A stretch of DNA of 34,770 nucleotides from positions 1 through 34,770 of the forward strand of contig CAMWIM010000020.1 in the NCBI GenBank assembly GCA_947174335.1. The letters are read 5' to 3'. This document shows, piece after piece, positions 1-7,197 of this stretch. The notes under the pieces were generated by a model. The model saw only the letters and a program-made list of their open reading frames with translations, ran no database searches and had not been told where the DNA came from. This DNA comes from an uncultured Porphyromonadaceae bacterium (lineage in GTDB: Bacteria; Bacteroidota; Bacteroidia; Bacteroidales; Muribaculaceae). Within the stretch, counting starts at the first letter, position 1. The number at the start of each line of letters is the position of its first letter. A program made the position numbers and the translations under genes.

Positions 1-190
1 GATGATGGGGTTAAACAGGGTTGTTGGTCTCCTACCAACCGACAAAACCACTCATGCTAACGATTTAATCTGTAGGGATATGCCTTTGGCATGTAGATTA
101 GATTTCAACGGAGTGTGAGTCAGTGAAAGCGACAATGAATTGTTAACCCGGCTACGACCGAACAGCGTGAGGAAGTGCCGGGATAGAATT
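1..190. ncRNA. Structured non-coding segment, candidate RNA of unknown class
   Basis: No convincing reading frame runs through this segment, but it is rich in nested inverted repeats. GGGTTAAACA at 8-17 pairs with TGTTAACCC at 141-149 with one bulge, enclosing the rest. Inside are GGTTG/CAACC (19-23/36-40), ACTCA/TGAGT (50-54/116-120) and TAATCT/AGATTA capped by ATGCC-TTT-GGCAT (about 66-100). A further CCCGGC/GCCGGG helix (147-152/177-182) uses the same CCC as the outer helix, so the two are mutually exclusive. The strand is not decided and the 5' side may be cut by the window edge. I considered RNase P RNA, tmRNA, SRP RNA and group II intron ends, and none fits well. It could instead be the leader or tail of an unseen upstream gene. 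Confidence 0.4.
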
Positions 191-224
191 ACTGAAAAAA
201 CCTCTGTCAAAATAAACAGTTGAT

Positions 225-256
225 TTTGCATAATTCACGCTTTTTGGTTACTTTTG
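225..256 (+). promoter_or_regulatory. Bacteroidetes-type promoter for the DUF4290-rimM gene set
   Basis: TTTG at 225-228, a 20-base spacer and TACTTTTG at 249-256 match the Bacteroidetes sigma-factor consensus TTTG-N19-21-TAnnTTTG. The expected transcription start is near 263, about 13 bases before the ATG at 276. Short leaders of this kind are common in the phylum. Confidence 0.75.
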
Positions 257-275
257 CAAAGTAATATAAATCAAT

Positions 276-857
276 ATGCTAACATATAATACTCAACTTC
301 CAGCTATCAAACTTCCCGAATACGGGCGAAACATCCAACGGATGGTTGACCTGTGCCTCACTATTGAAAACCGTGAAGAGCGCAACCGCTGTGCCCATTC
401 GATTATCAAAGCAATGGGAACGCTTTTCCCCTCAATCAGAGATAGCGAGGATGGCATTCACAAACTGTGGGATCACCTCTACATCATGTCGGGGTTTGCG
501 CTTGACGTTGATTTTCCTTTTGAGGTTATTCAACCCGAAAAATTAACAACCGAACCCAATAAAATTCCATATAACTACCAGTATAACGATACCCGCCACT
601 ATGGTCGTCATATAATAGCAATGATCAATACCATCACGACTATGGAACCGGGAGTCGAACGCGATACGCTCACGATGTTGGTTGCCAATCAGATGAAGAA
701 GACTATGATTGAAGAAAACGGCGACGTTGAAGATGCACGCATTTTCAACGATCTTGCAGTTCTATCGCACGGTGAAATTCGTTTGTCAACCAACTTTTGC
801 GCCCTCAACGATTATAAAATCTTTATGGTCGAAGGTAAGAAAAAGAAGAAAAAATGA
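276..857 (+). CDS. DUF4290 family protein
   Basis: This 193-residue soluble protein is recognised as the DUF4290 family, which is confined to Bacteroidetes and has no established biochemical function. It opens with a short hydrophilic segment, has no signal peptide or membrane helix, and ends in a run of six lysines, which suggests contact with nucleic acid or the ribosome (inference). The stop overlaps the ATG of rimM by four bases (ATGA), so translation is probably coupled. A standard Bacteroidetes promoter lies just upstream. In relatives I recall, murA commonly sits near DUF4290 and rimM; here the two genes are directly joined and murA is absent from the window. Family assignment is fairly secure, function unknown. 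Confidence 0.85.
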   Translation: MLTYNTQLPAIKLPEYGRNIQRMVDLCLTIENREERNRCAHSIIKAMGTLFPSIRDSEDGIHKLWDHLYIMSGFALDVDFPFEVIQPEKLTTEPNKIPYNYQYNDTRHYGRHIIAMINTITTMEPGVERDTLTMLVANQMKKTMIEENGDVEDARIFNDLAVLSHGEIRLSTNFCALNDYKIFMVEGKKKKKK

Positions 858-1381
858 TTCAGCGCAATTCTCTTTCAGAAGTCGGACGCTTTGCCCGTCC
901 ACACGGAATCAACGGCGAAATCACAGCCTCGCTTGACTATGATTTATCGCCTGATGACCTGCGCTGTGTAATCGTCGAAATAGATGGCATATTTGTGCCG
1001 TTTTTTGTTAATTCTTACCGATCAAAAGGTCACGAAAGCTACTTGTTAACAATCGACGGGATCGATTCAGACACCGAAGCTAAATTATTGTCTAACAAAG
1101 CTATATATGCCCTTACCGATGAGTTGCCCGAAAGCTTTGAAAACGAAGATTCTGACGGCATCTATGCCTCAGACCTTATCGGGTGGAATATCTCTGAAGA
1201 CGACAATCCTTTAGGCATAATAGAGGCTGTTGACGACTCGACAGCCAACGTTCTTCTGATTGTCAAGACAACCGACGGCTCGACAATTTATGTTCCACTT
1301 GCCGATGAACTCATCAACGCTGTCGATGCCGACGCCAAAACAATCGACGTTACACTGCCCGACGGCATCAAAGACCTCTGA
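854..1381 (+). CDS. rimM: Ribosome maturation factor RimM
   Basis: RimM binds ribosomal protein S19 and assists maturation of the 3' (head) domain of the 30S subunit, including 16S rRNA processing. The N-terminal RimM domain begins with the diagnostic segment VGRFARPHGINGEI at about residues 11-24. The second half (about 95-175) is the PRC-barrel-like domain, with the characteristic stretch around GSTIYVPLADELI. At 175 residues it is normal length. The ATG overlaps the DUF4290 stop, and the tRNA methyltransferase gene starts four bases after the rimM stop, so the three form a translation-maturation operon. No signal peptide; cytoplasmic. Confidence 0.95.
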   Translation: MIQRNSLSEVGRFARPHGINGEITASLDYDLSPDDLRCVIVEIDGIFVPFFVNSYRSKGHESYLLTIDGIDSDTEAKLLSNKAIYALTDELPESFENEDSDGIYASDLIGWNISEDDNPLGIIEAVDDSTANVLLIVKTTDGSTIYVPLADELINAVDADAKTIDVTLPDGIKDL

Positions 1382-1385
1382 CCCA

Positions 1386-2105
1386 ATGGGGACAAATCCT
1401 AATCGGTGTTCTACGTTCCGTTTCAAACAATTTGAGATTGAAAACTCTGCCAGCGCAATGAAAGTGGGCACTGACGGCGTACTTCTCGGAGCATGGGTGA
1501 CAGCCGATAATCCACAGTCGATTCTTGACATTGGAGCCGGCTCCGGTTTGATTTCTATTATGCTTGCCCAACGGTTTGACACCTCACTGATTACCGGCAT
1601 TGAAATTGACCATGCCGCAGCAGAAGAAGCACAATCGAACGTGTCAGCCTCGCCGTGGAGCGACAGAATCACAATCGAATGTTGTGATTTTTGCAATTGG
1701 AAATCAGACGCTAAATTTGACCTGATAGTTTCCAATCCTCCGTTTTTCACCAACGGAATCAAATCGCCCGACGACTCACGAGCTTCAGCGCGCCATGCCA
1801 CTCTACTTTCGCCACAATCTATTATTGAACATAGCGTAAGGCTGTTGACCGATAACGGAGTCCTCGCAATGATTGTTCCGGCTGAAATTGTCGATCAGCT
1901 CATCTTTAGCGCGACTTTGCATCATCTCAATCCACGAAAAATAACGACCGTGACAACCCGTATCGGTAAGCCCGCAAAACGTGCACTCATCTCGTTTACC
2001 TGTCATACGTCCCAACTTCAAAGGTCAGAACTTTTCATAAGTGATCAAAGCGGTTTTACCCCGCAATATCGCAACCTAACAAAAGATTTCTATCTTCAAT
2101 TTTAA
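1386..2105 (+). CDS. trmN6: tRNA1(Val) (adenine(37)-N6)-methyltransferase
   Basis: This class I S-adenosylmethionine methyltransferase of the YfiC/TrmN6 family methylates N6 of A37 in tRNA-Val. Motif I, DIGAGSG, is at residues 48-54. The N6-adenine catalytic motif NPPF is at residues 117-120, within IVSNPPFFTNG. The N-terminal FRFKQFEI...MKVGTDGVLLGAW segment is typical of the family. The frame stays open back to 1260, inside rimM, but the ATG at 1386 gives the family's normal start and a 239-residue protein, so I chose it. It lies four bases after rimM and eight bases before the CPBP protease gene. Assignment to TrmN6 rather than another YfiC-like enzyme is by overall likeness. Confidence 0.88.
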   Translation: MGTNPNRCSTFRFKQFEIENSASAMKVGTDGVLLGAWVTADNPQSILDIGAGSGLISIMLAQRFDTSLITGIEIDHAAAEEAQSNVSASPWSDRITIECCDFCNWKSDAKFDLIVSNPPFFTNGIKSPDDSRASARHATLLSPQSIIEHSVRLLTDNGVLAMIVPAEIVDQLIFSATLHHLNPRKITTVTTRIGKPAKRALISFTCHTSQLQRSELFISDQSGFTPQYRNLTKDFYLQF

Positions 2106-2113
2106 AAACAACT

Positions 2114-3034
2114 ATGGTTAATCAGACCCAATCACCGACATCCAATACTTCAATCCGGCTTGCCGTCCGCCCGGCTGTAAGCCTGATATTACTCGCCTGC
2201 CTGTTCATATTTTTCTTGATGGCTACGGCTTTTATCATGCAATTTTTGGTTTCAAAAATTCCCAATCAGGCAGGAGCACTTAGAATCGGTGCTGTTATTC
2301 AAGACCTTCTGGTGTTCATCATCCCTGCGATCGCTACTGCGATGGTTTCTACACGCCTGCCTGCCCGACTTCTGATGATTGACAGTAAGCCCACTCTAAT
2401 TATGATTCTCGCCACATTAGCGGCTATGATCGTTTCAGTACCTGCAATGAATCTGTTGGTCGAATGGAACAACTCGGTTGAATTCCCCGACTCGCTGTCA
2501 GAAGTCGCCGCTCAGATGAGAGCGATGGAAGATGCCGCCGAAAAATCGGTCGAGATTTTGATGGGTGGCACAAGTATCGGCTCGCTAATCATCAGCATAC
2601 TCATCATCGGCGTTATGGCAGGCTTCAGCGAAGAGCTGTTTTTCCGCGGTGCTTTACAACGTATTTTGTCATTCAGCACAAACGCTCATGTTGCAATCTG
2701 GGTAACTGCATTCATTTTCAGCGCGTTCCACCTCCAGTTCTTCGGCTTTTTTCCACGTCTGTTGCTCGGTGCTTTCTTTGGCTATCTCCTTTATTGGAGC
2801 GGCTCGCTCTGGCTCCCGATTGCAGCTCATGTGTTCAACAACTCAATAGTGGCAATCGTACAATGGATGAGACAACGTCAACTGATTGGCGTCGATCTTG
2901 ACAAAGTCGGCTCAAACCCCGGTGAGACACCCGATATGATTCTTTTTATTATAAGCATCATACTTACACTTGTCGCTATTTTCATATTGTATCACATCAG
3001 TCAATCAGTCCATTGCCTATCTCAAAAAAAATGA
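2114..3034 (+). CDS. CPBP family intramembrane glutamic endopeptidase
   Basis: A 306-residue multi-spanning inner-membrane protein of the CPBP (CAAX protease and bacteriocin-processing, Abi/Rce1) family. Hydrophobic helices are visible at about 20-47, 57-80, 95-115, 155-172, 192-212, 215-245 and 277-298. The conserved motifs are present: EExxxRG as EELFFRG (E173, E174, R178), a second-motif histidine (FSAFH, H206) and the late AAHVFNN histidine (H239). The glutamates and histidines form the active site in characterised family members. The substrate is unknown; bacterial members act in bacteriocin self-immunity, peptide maturation or sortase-like surface processes. It appears to be the last gene of the DUF4290-rimM-trmN6 operon, and the uvrB promoter overlaps its end. 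Confidence 0.9.
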   Translation: MVNQTQSPTSNTSIRLAVRPAVSLILLACLFIFFLMATAFIMQFLVSKIPNQAGALRIGAVIQDLLVFIIPAIATAMVSTRLPARLLMIDSKPTLIMILATLAAMIVSVPAMNLLVEWNNSVEFPDSLSEVAAQMRAMEDAAEKSVEILMGGTSIGSLIISILIIGVMAGFSEELFFRGALQRILSFSTNAHVAIWVTAFIFSAFHLQFFGFFPRLLLGAFFGYLLYWSGSLWLPIAAHVFNNSIVAIVQWMRQRQLIGVDLDKVGSNPGETPDMILFIISIILTLVAIFILYHISQSVHCLSQKK

Positions 3035-3043
3035 TTAACTTTG
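3013..3043 (+). promoter_or_regulatory. Bacteroidetes-type promoter for uvrB
   Basis: TTG at 3013-3015, a 20-base spacer and TAACTTTG at 3036-3043. The -33 box lies inside the last codons of the CPBP gene and the -7 box begins just after its stop. The predicted start of transcription is about 17 bases before the uvrB ATG. No SOS-box-like palindrome is obvious to me beside it. Confidence 0.75.
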
Positions 3044-3066
3044 CAAGTTAACATTTTTTCAAAGCA

Positions 3067-5139
3067 ATGAATTTCAAACTCTCCTCCCTATACAAACCAA
3101 CCGGCGACCAACCCCAAGCCATCGAAGCACTTGTAAAAGGAGTCAACGACGGACTACCTGCCCAGACGTTGCTCGGCGTGACCGGTTCGGGCAAAACATT
3201 TACAATGGCAAACCTCATCGAGCGCGTCAATCGCCCGACGTTGATTTTGAGCCACAACAAAACTTTGGCAGCCCAGCTTTACAGCGAGTTCAAGTCGTTT
3301 TTCCCTGAGAACTCGGTGCAATATTTCGTGTCATATTACGATTATTACCAGCCTGAAGCCTACATCCCCTCGGTTGACAAATATATCGAAAAAGACCTAA
3401 TGATTAATGATGAAATCGAGCGTCTGCGACTTGCGACTGTTTCGGCATTACTGTCAGGGCGACGTGATGTAGTTGTCGTTTCTTCGGTTTCGTGCATCTA
3501 CGGTATGGGTAATCCCGAAGATTTTGACAGCAATGTAATTGACATCAAGGTCGGACAACGCATATCGCGCAACGAGTTTATGCGTCGCCTTGCCGAATCA
3601 CTTTATAGCCGTACCGAAACCGAGCTCCAGCGTGGTACATTCCGCGTTAAGGGCGACACTGTCGATATCTCGCTCGCCTACGAAGAAATCATGATCAGGG
3701 TGATGTTCTGGGGCGACGAAATCGAATCAATCCATACCCTTCACCCTGTTGATAACGTGTCGCTTGGAAGCCATGATGAATTCCGCATCTATCCCGCCAA
3801 CCTGTTTGTCACTTCGCGTGAGCGACTCGGCTCGGCTATCGGACAAATCGAAATTGACCTCGGCAATCAAGTTGACACATTCTACAATGAAGGGCGTGTT
3901 CTCGAAGGCAAACGGCTCTATGAACGAGTGACTTACGATGTTGAGATGATACGAGAAATCGGGCACTGTTCAGGAATTGAAAACTACAGCCGGTATTTTG
4001 ACGGACGACAACCCGGTATGCGCCCATTCTGCCTACTCGACTATTTTCCAAAGGATTATCTGACAATCATCGACGAAAGCCACGTTACCGTTCCTCAAAT
4101 CAGGGGAATGTATGGCGGTGACCGTTCACGCAAACTCAACCTTGTTGAATATGGCTTCAGACTTGAAGCCGCTCTCGACAACCGACCGCTGACGTTTGAA
4201 GAATTCAGCGGACTAACAAATCAAACCGTCTATGTCAGTGCCACCCCTGCCGACTACGAGCTTGAACAATCTGAAGGTGTTGTCGTTGAGCAGATTATAC
4301 GTCCGACCGGACTTCTCGACCCTGTTATCAGCGTACGCCCGTCGCTCAACCAAATCGACGATCTGCTCGAAGAAATCAACAAGCGCAAGCAACGCAACGA
4401 GCGCGTGCTTGTCACTACCCTCACCAAACGAATGGCTGAGGAACTTAATGACTACTTCTTGCGTCTCGACATAAAGACAGCCTATATCCACTCCGACGTG
4501 AAATCGCTCGAACGTGTTGCCATTCTTGATGGTCTGAGGTCAGGCGAATATGACGTGTTGATCGGTGTCAACCTTTTGCGTGAGGGTCTCGACCTGCCCG
4601 AAGTCTCGCTTGTAGCAATCCTTGATGCCGACAAAGAGGGTTTCCTGCGCTCTCATCGCTCTCTGACACAGACCGTTGGACGTGCCGCCCGAAATCTCAA
4701 CGGCGAGGTCATCATGTATGCCGACAAGATAACCGAAAGCATGCAGCAGACGATTGACGAGACTAATCGCCGACGTGACATTCAGCTCAAATATAACGAA
4801 GAGCACGGCATCACGCCTACCGCTATCATCAAAGCCCGAAACCGCATTATCGGTCTTGACCGCGAGGATACCGATACAGCCAGTCCGACCGCCAAAACAC
4901 GAAATAAAGCCAAAGCTGAACCGATTCCATACGGCAACGAATATTCGACCCATGTTGACATCGCCGCCGACCCGGTTGTCAAGTATATGAGCCACAAAGA
5001 AGTTATGGCATCAATTTCACACCTGCGCCATGAGATGCTTGCCGCCGCCAAGAAAATGGAATTTATGGAAGCCGCACGTTTGCGCGACGAAATCATAAAA
5101 CTCGAACTATATGCTGAAACCCTCCAGCCCGAAGAATAA
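3067..5139 (+). CDS. uvrB: Excinuclease ABC subunit UvrB
   Basis: UvrB is the damage-verifying helicase-like subunit of nucleotide excision repair. It receives lesions from UvrA and recruits UvrC for incision. Walker A is GVTGSGKT at residues 37-44. The aromatic-rich beta-hairpin that clamps DNA is YFVSYYDYYQPEAYIP at about 86-101. Motif II is the DESH box in the middle of the protein, and helicase motifs V/VI are seen as VNLLREGLDLPEV and the QTVGRAARN region. A C-terminal UVR coiled-coil motif (about 645-680) mediates UvrC contact. The 690-residue length is normal. It has its own promoter, and the YgiQ-type gene begins inside its last 29 bases. Confidence 0.98.
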   Translation: MNFKLSSLYKPTGDQPQAIEALVKGVNDGLPAQTLLGVTGSGKTFTMANLIERVNRPTLILSHNKTLAAQLYSEFKSFFPENSVQYFVSYYDYYQPEAYIPSVDKYIEKDLMINDEIERLRLATVSALLSGRRDVVVVSSVSCIYGMGNPEDFDSNVIDIKVGQRISRNEFMRRLAESLYSRTETELQRGTFRVKGDTVDISLAYEEIMIRVMFWGDEIESIHTLHPVDNVSLGSHDEFRIYPANLFVTSRERLGSAIGQIEIDLGNQVDTFYNEGRVLEGKRLYERVTYDVEMIREIGHCSGIENYSRYFDGRQPGMRPFCLLDYFPKDYLTIIDESHVTVPQIRGMYGGDRSRKLNLVEYGFRLEAALDNRPLTFEEFSGLTNQTVYVSATPADYELEQSEGVVVEQIIRPTGLLDPVISVRPSLNQIDDLLEEINKRKQRNERVLVTTLTKRMAEELNDYFLRLDIKTAYIHSDVKSLERVAILDGLRSGEYDVLIGVNLLREGLDLPEVSLVAILDADKEGFLRSHRSLTQTVGRAARNLNGEVIMYADKITESMQQTIDETNRRRDIQLKYNEEHGITPTAIIKARNRIIGLDREDTDTASPTAKTRNKAKAEPIPYGNEYSTHVDIAADPVVKYMSHKEVMASISHLRHEMLAAAKKMEFMEAARLRDEIIKLELYAETLQPEE

Positions 5140-7033
5140 CCCGGTACAGGCGCCGATGCCTGCCGTGACTGACTTTCTGCCGACATCAGTAAAGGAAATG
5201 AAAGCCCTCGGATGGGATAATGTCGATGTGGTTCTCTTTACAGGCGACGCATACGTTGACCACCCCTCGTTTGCGGCTGCGGTTATCGGACGAACTCTTC
5301 AAAAGGCGGGTTACAAGGTCGCAATCGTTCCACAGCCTAACTGGCAGGACGACCTGCGCGACTTCAAAAAATTCGGACAACCACGATTGTTTTTCGGTGT
5401 ATCGGCAGGCGCAATGGACTCAATGATAAACCATTACACCGCCAACCGACGACGCCGCTCCGACGACGCATATACCCCCGACGGTCGTCACGGAATGCGT
5501 CCCGACTATCCGACGATTGTATATTCCAACATCCTGCGTCAACTCTATCCCGACACCCCCATAATTGCCGGAGGTATCGAGGCTTCAATGAGGCGTCTTT
5601 CCCATTATGACTACTGGCAAAACCGTCTCAGACCGTCTATTCTTGCCGATGCTAAAGCCGACATGATAATCTACGGCATGGGCGAGAAAACGATTGTCGA
5701 AATTGCAAAAAGGCTTGAAAATGGCGAGAAAATCGCTGATTTGAAAGACATTAAGCAAACGGTCGTAATCTGCGATTCGCTCCCGTCAAAAGATGATTCC
5801 GAAGCAATCATACTGAACTCGTGGGAAAAATGCCGTACCGACAAACGCTCCCAAGCTGAAAATTTCCGTCATATCGAAGAAGAGAGCAATCGCATGAATG
5901 GTGGTAAAACGCTTTATCAACAACTTGACGACAAGCGCATTATCAAGGTCAACCCGATGTATCCGGCAATGACTCAAGGCGAGATTGACGCTTCGTTTGA
6001 CCTTCCCTATACACGTCTCCCTCACCCTCGTTATAAAGGCAAAACCATCCCGGCGTTTGAGATGATTAAATTCTCAATCAATATGCACCGCGGATGCTTC
6101 GGCGGATGTGCGTTCTGTACCATTTCGGCTCATCAAGGCAAGTTTGTAGCATCGCGAAGCCAACGTTCTATAATCGAAGAAGCTAAAAAAGTCATCTCAA
6201 TGCCCGGTTTCAAAGGGTATATCAGCGACTTGGGCGGACCGTCTGCCAATATGTATGCAATGGGTGGACGTGATAAATCGATATGCGCCAAGTGTCTTCG
6301 TCCATCGTGTCTCCATCCCAAACCATGCCCCAACCTCAACAACGATCATCGACCGCTGTTAGATGTCTATCACAAGGTTGATGCGCTACCCGGTGTCAAA
6401 AAATCGTTTATCGGTAGCGGTGTGAGATATGACTTATCGATGCACCAGTCAGGCAATCAGACGATTGACAACGCCAATCGACAATATAACGAAGAACTTA
6501 TATGCAAACATGTGTCGGGGCGACTGAAAGTTGCGCCCGAACATACGTCAGATACCGTTCTTAACCTTATGAGAAAGCCCTCGTTTGACTGTTTCCGCCA
6601 CTTTAAAGAGATATTTGACCGTATCAACACCAAACACAACCTTAATCAGCAACTCATACCTTATTTCATTTCAAGCCACCCCGGATGCCACGAAATCGAC
6701 ATGGCACTACTTGCCGTTGAGACCCGCAACCTCAACTTTCATCTCGAACAAATTCAAGACTTTACGCCAACCCCGATGACCTTGTCAACCGAAATTTTCT
6801 ACACCGGCATCCACCCCTACACCGGCGAAAAGATTTTCACGGCAACCACCCCCGAAGAAAAACTTGCCCAGCGCAAATATTTCTTCTGGTATGACGCCGC
6901 CTATCGTCCCGACATCGTCAAATCGCTCAACCGACTCCATCGCCCCGACCTCATCGCCAAACTCTTCCCCGGCTACCGCGGCTATGAAGTCAACCGCGGC
7001 AAACTCAAAAATCAAAAAGGGAAAAGGAGATAG
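5111..7033 (+). CDS. ygiQ: YgiQ family radical SAM protein
   Basis: A 640-residue radical SAM protein of the YgiQ (UPF0313) family; the reaction is not established. The N-terminal region carries the family landmarks VLFTGDAYVDHPSF (about 41-54), LFFGVSAGAMDSM (93-105) and IIAGGIEASMRR (151-162), which form a cobalamin-binding-like fold. The radical SAM [4Fe-4S] ligands are C329, C333 and C336 in RGCFGGCAFC. Another Cys-rich patch (CAKCLRPSCLHPKPC, about residue 388 on) may hold a second metal site. The first ATG overlaps the uvrB end by 29 bases; a second in-frame ATG at 5156 (MPAVTDFL) would remove the overlap and still keep the conserved region. Cytoplasmic, probably co-transcribed with uvrB. 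Confidence 0.93.
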   Translation: MLKPSSPKNNPVQAPMPAVTDFLPTSVKEMKALGWDNVDVVLFTGDAYVDHPSFAAAVIGRTLQKAGYKVAIVPQPNWQDDLRDFKKFGQPRLFFGVSAGAMDSMINHYTANRRRRSDDAYTPDGRHGMRPDYPTIVYSNILRQLYPDTPIIAGGIEASMRRLSHYDYWQNRLRPSILADAKADMIIYGMGEKTIVEIAKRLENGEKIADLKDIKQTVVICDSLPSKDDSEAIILNSWEKCRTDKRSQAENFRHIEEESNRMNGGKTLYQQLDDKRIIKVNPMYPAMTQGEIDASFDLPYTRLPHPRYKGKTIPAFEMIKFSINMHRGCFGGCAFCTISAHQGKFVASRSQRSIIEEAKKVISMPGFKGYISDLGGPSANMYAMGGRDKSICAKCLRPSCLHPKPCPNLNNDHRPLLDVYHKVDALPGVKKSFIGSGVRYDLSMHQSGNQTIDNANRQYNEELICKHVSGRLKVAPEHTSDTVLNLMRKPSFDCFRHFKEIFDRINTKHNLNQQLIPYFISSHPGCHEIDMALLAVETRNLNFHLEQIQDFTPTPMTLSTEIFYTGIHPYTGEKIFTATTPEEKLAQRKYFFWYDAAYRPDIVKSLNRLHRPDLIAKLFPGYRGYEVNRGKLKNQKGKRR

Positions 7034-7113
7034 AGCCAATACTCAAACGGTTGAAATATTGCACAAAGAATATACTATGAGTTTACCTTCTTATATAGTA
7101 TTTCAACTTCAAT

Positions 7114-7145
7114 TTTGGATGTATCAAGTTATTTATATACCTTTG
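7114..7145 (+). promoter_or_regulatory. Bacteroidetes-type promoter upstream of the decapitated outer-membrane gene
   Basis: TTTG at 7114-7117, a 20-base spacer and TACCTTTG at 7138-7145 make a full consensus match. Transcription would start near 7152. The first ATG (7167) opens only an eight-codon frame ending at 7191-7193. That frame overlaps, in another frame, the recognisable start of the beta-barrel homology. Confidence 0.7.
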
Positions 7146-7197
7146 TATTTATCAATCGCTATCGCCATGAAAACATTCCCTTACCGGATATGATTTA

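Noticed and set aside
168-182. Resemblance of GAGGAAGTGCCGGG to the conserved RNase P RNA core
   Set aside because: In RNase P RNA that block is near the 5' end and hundreds of structured bases follow. Here a promoter and a protein gene follow within about 100 bases.
1260-1385. A longer methyltransferase start inside rimM
   Set aside because: The extra residues are an out-of-frame reading of rimM with no family likeness. The ATG at 1386 gives the normal TrmN6 start.
1211-1801. A 196-codon minus-strand frame opposite rimM and trmN6
   Set aside because: It has no recognisable domain, overlaps two well-supported genes and reads as a shadow of their codon bias.
2114-3034. CPBP protease gene as part of a bacteriocin or immunity system
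   Set aside because: No bacteriocin precursor, transporter or leader-like small peptide is nearby. The gene sits at the end of a housekeeping operon.
4540-4995. A 151-codon minus-strand frame inside uvrB
   Set aside because: It is antisense to a highly conserved gene, with no motif or signal.
7072-7101. AT-only inverted repeat ATACTAT/ATAGTAT after ygiQ as a terminator
   Set aside because: The stem is short and AT-only with a 16-base loop and no good T tract, so it is too weak to call.
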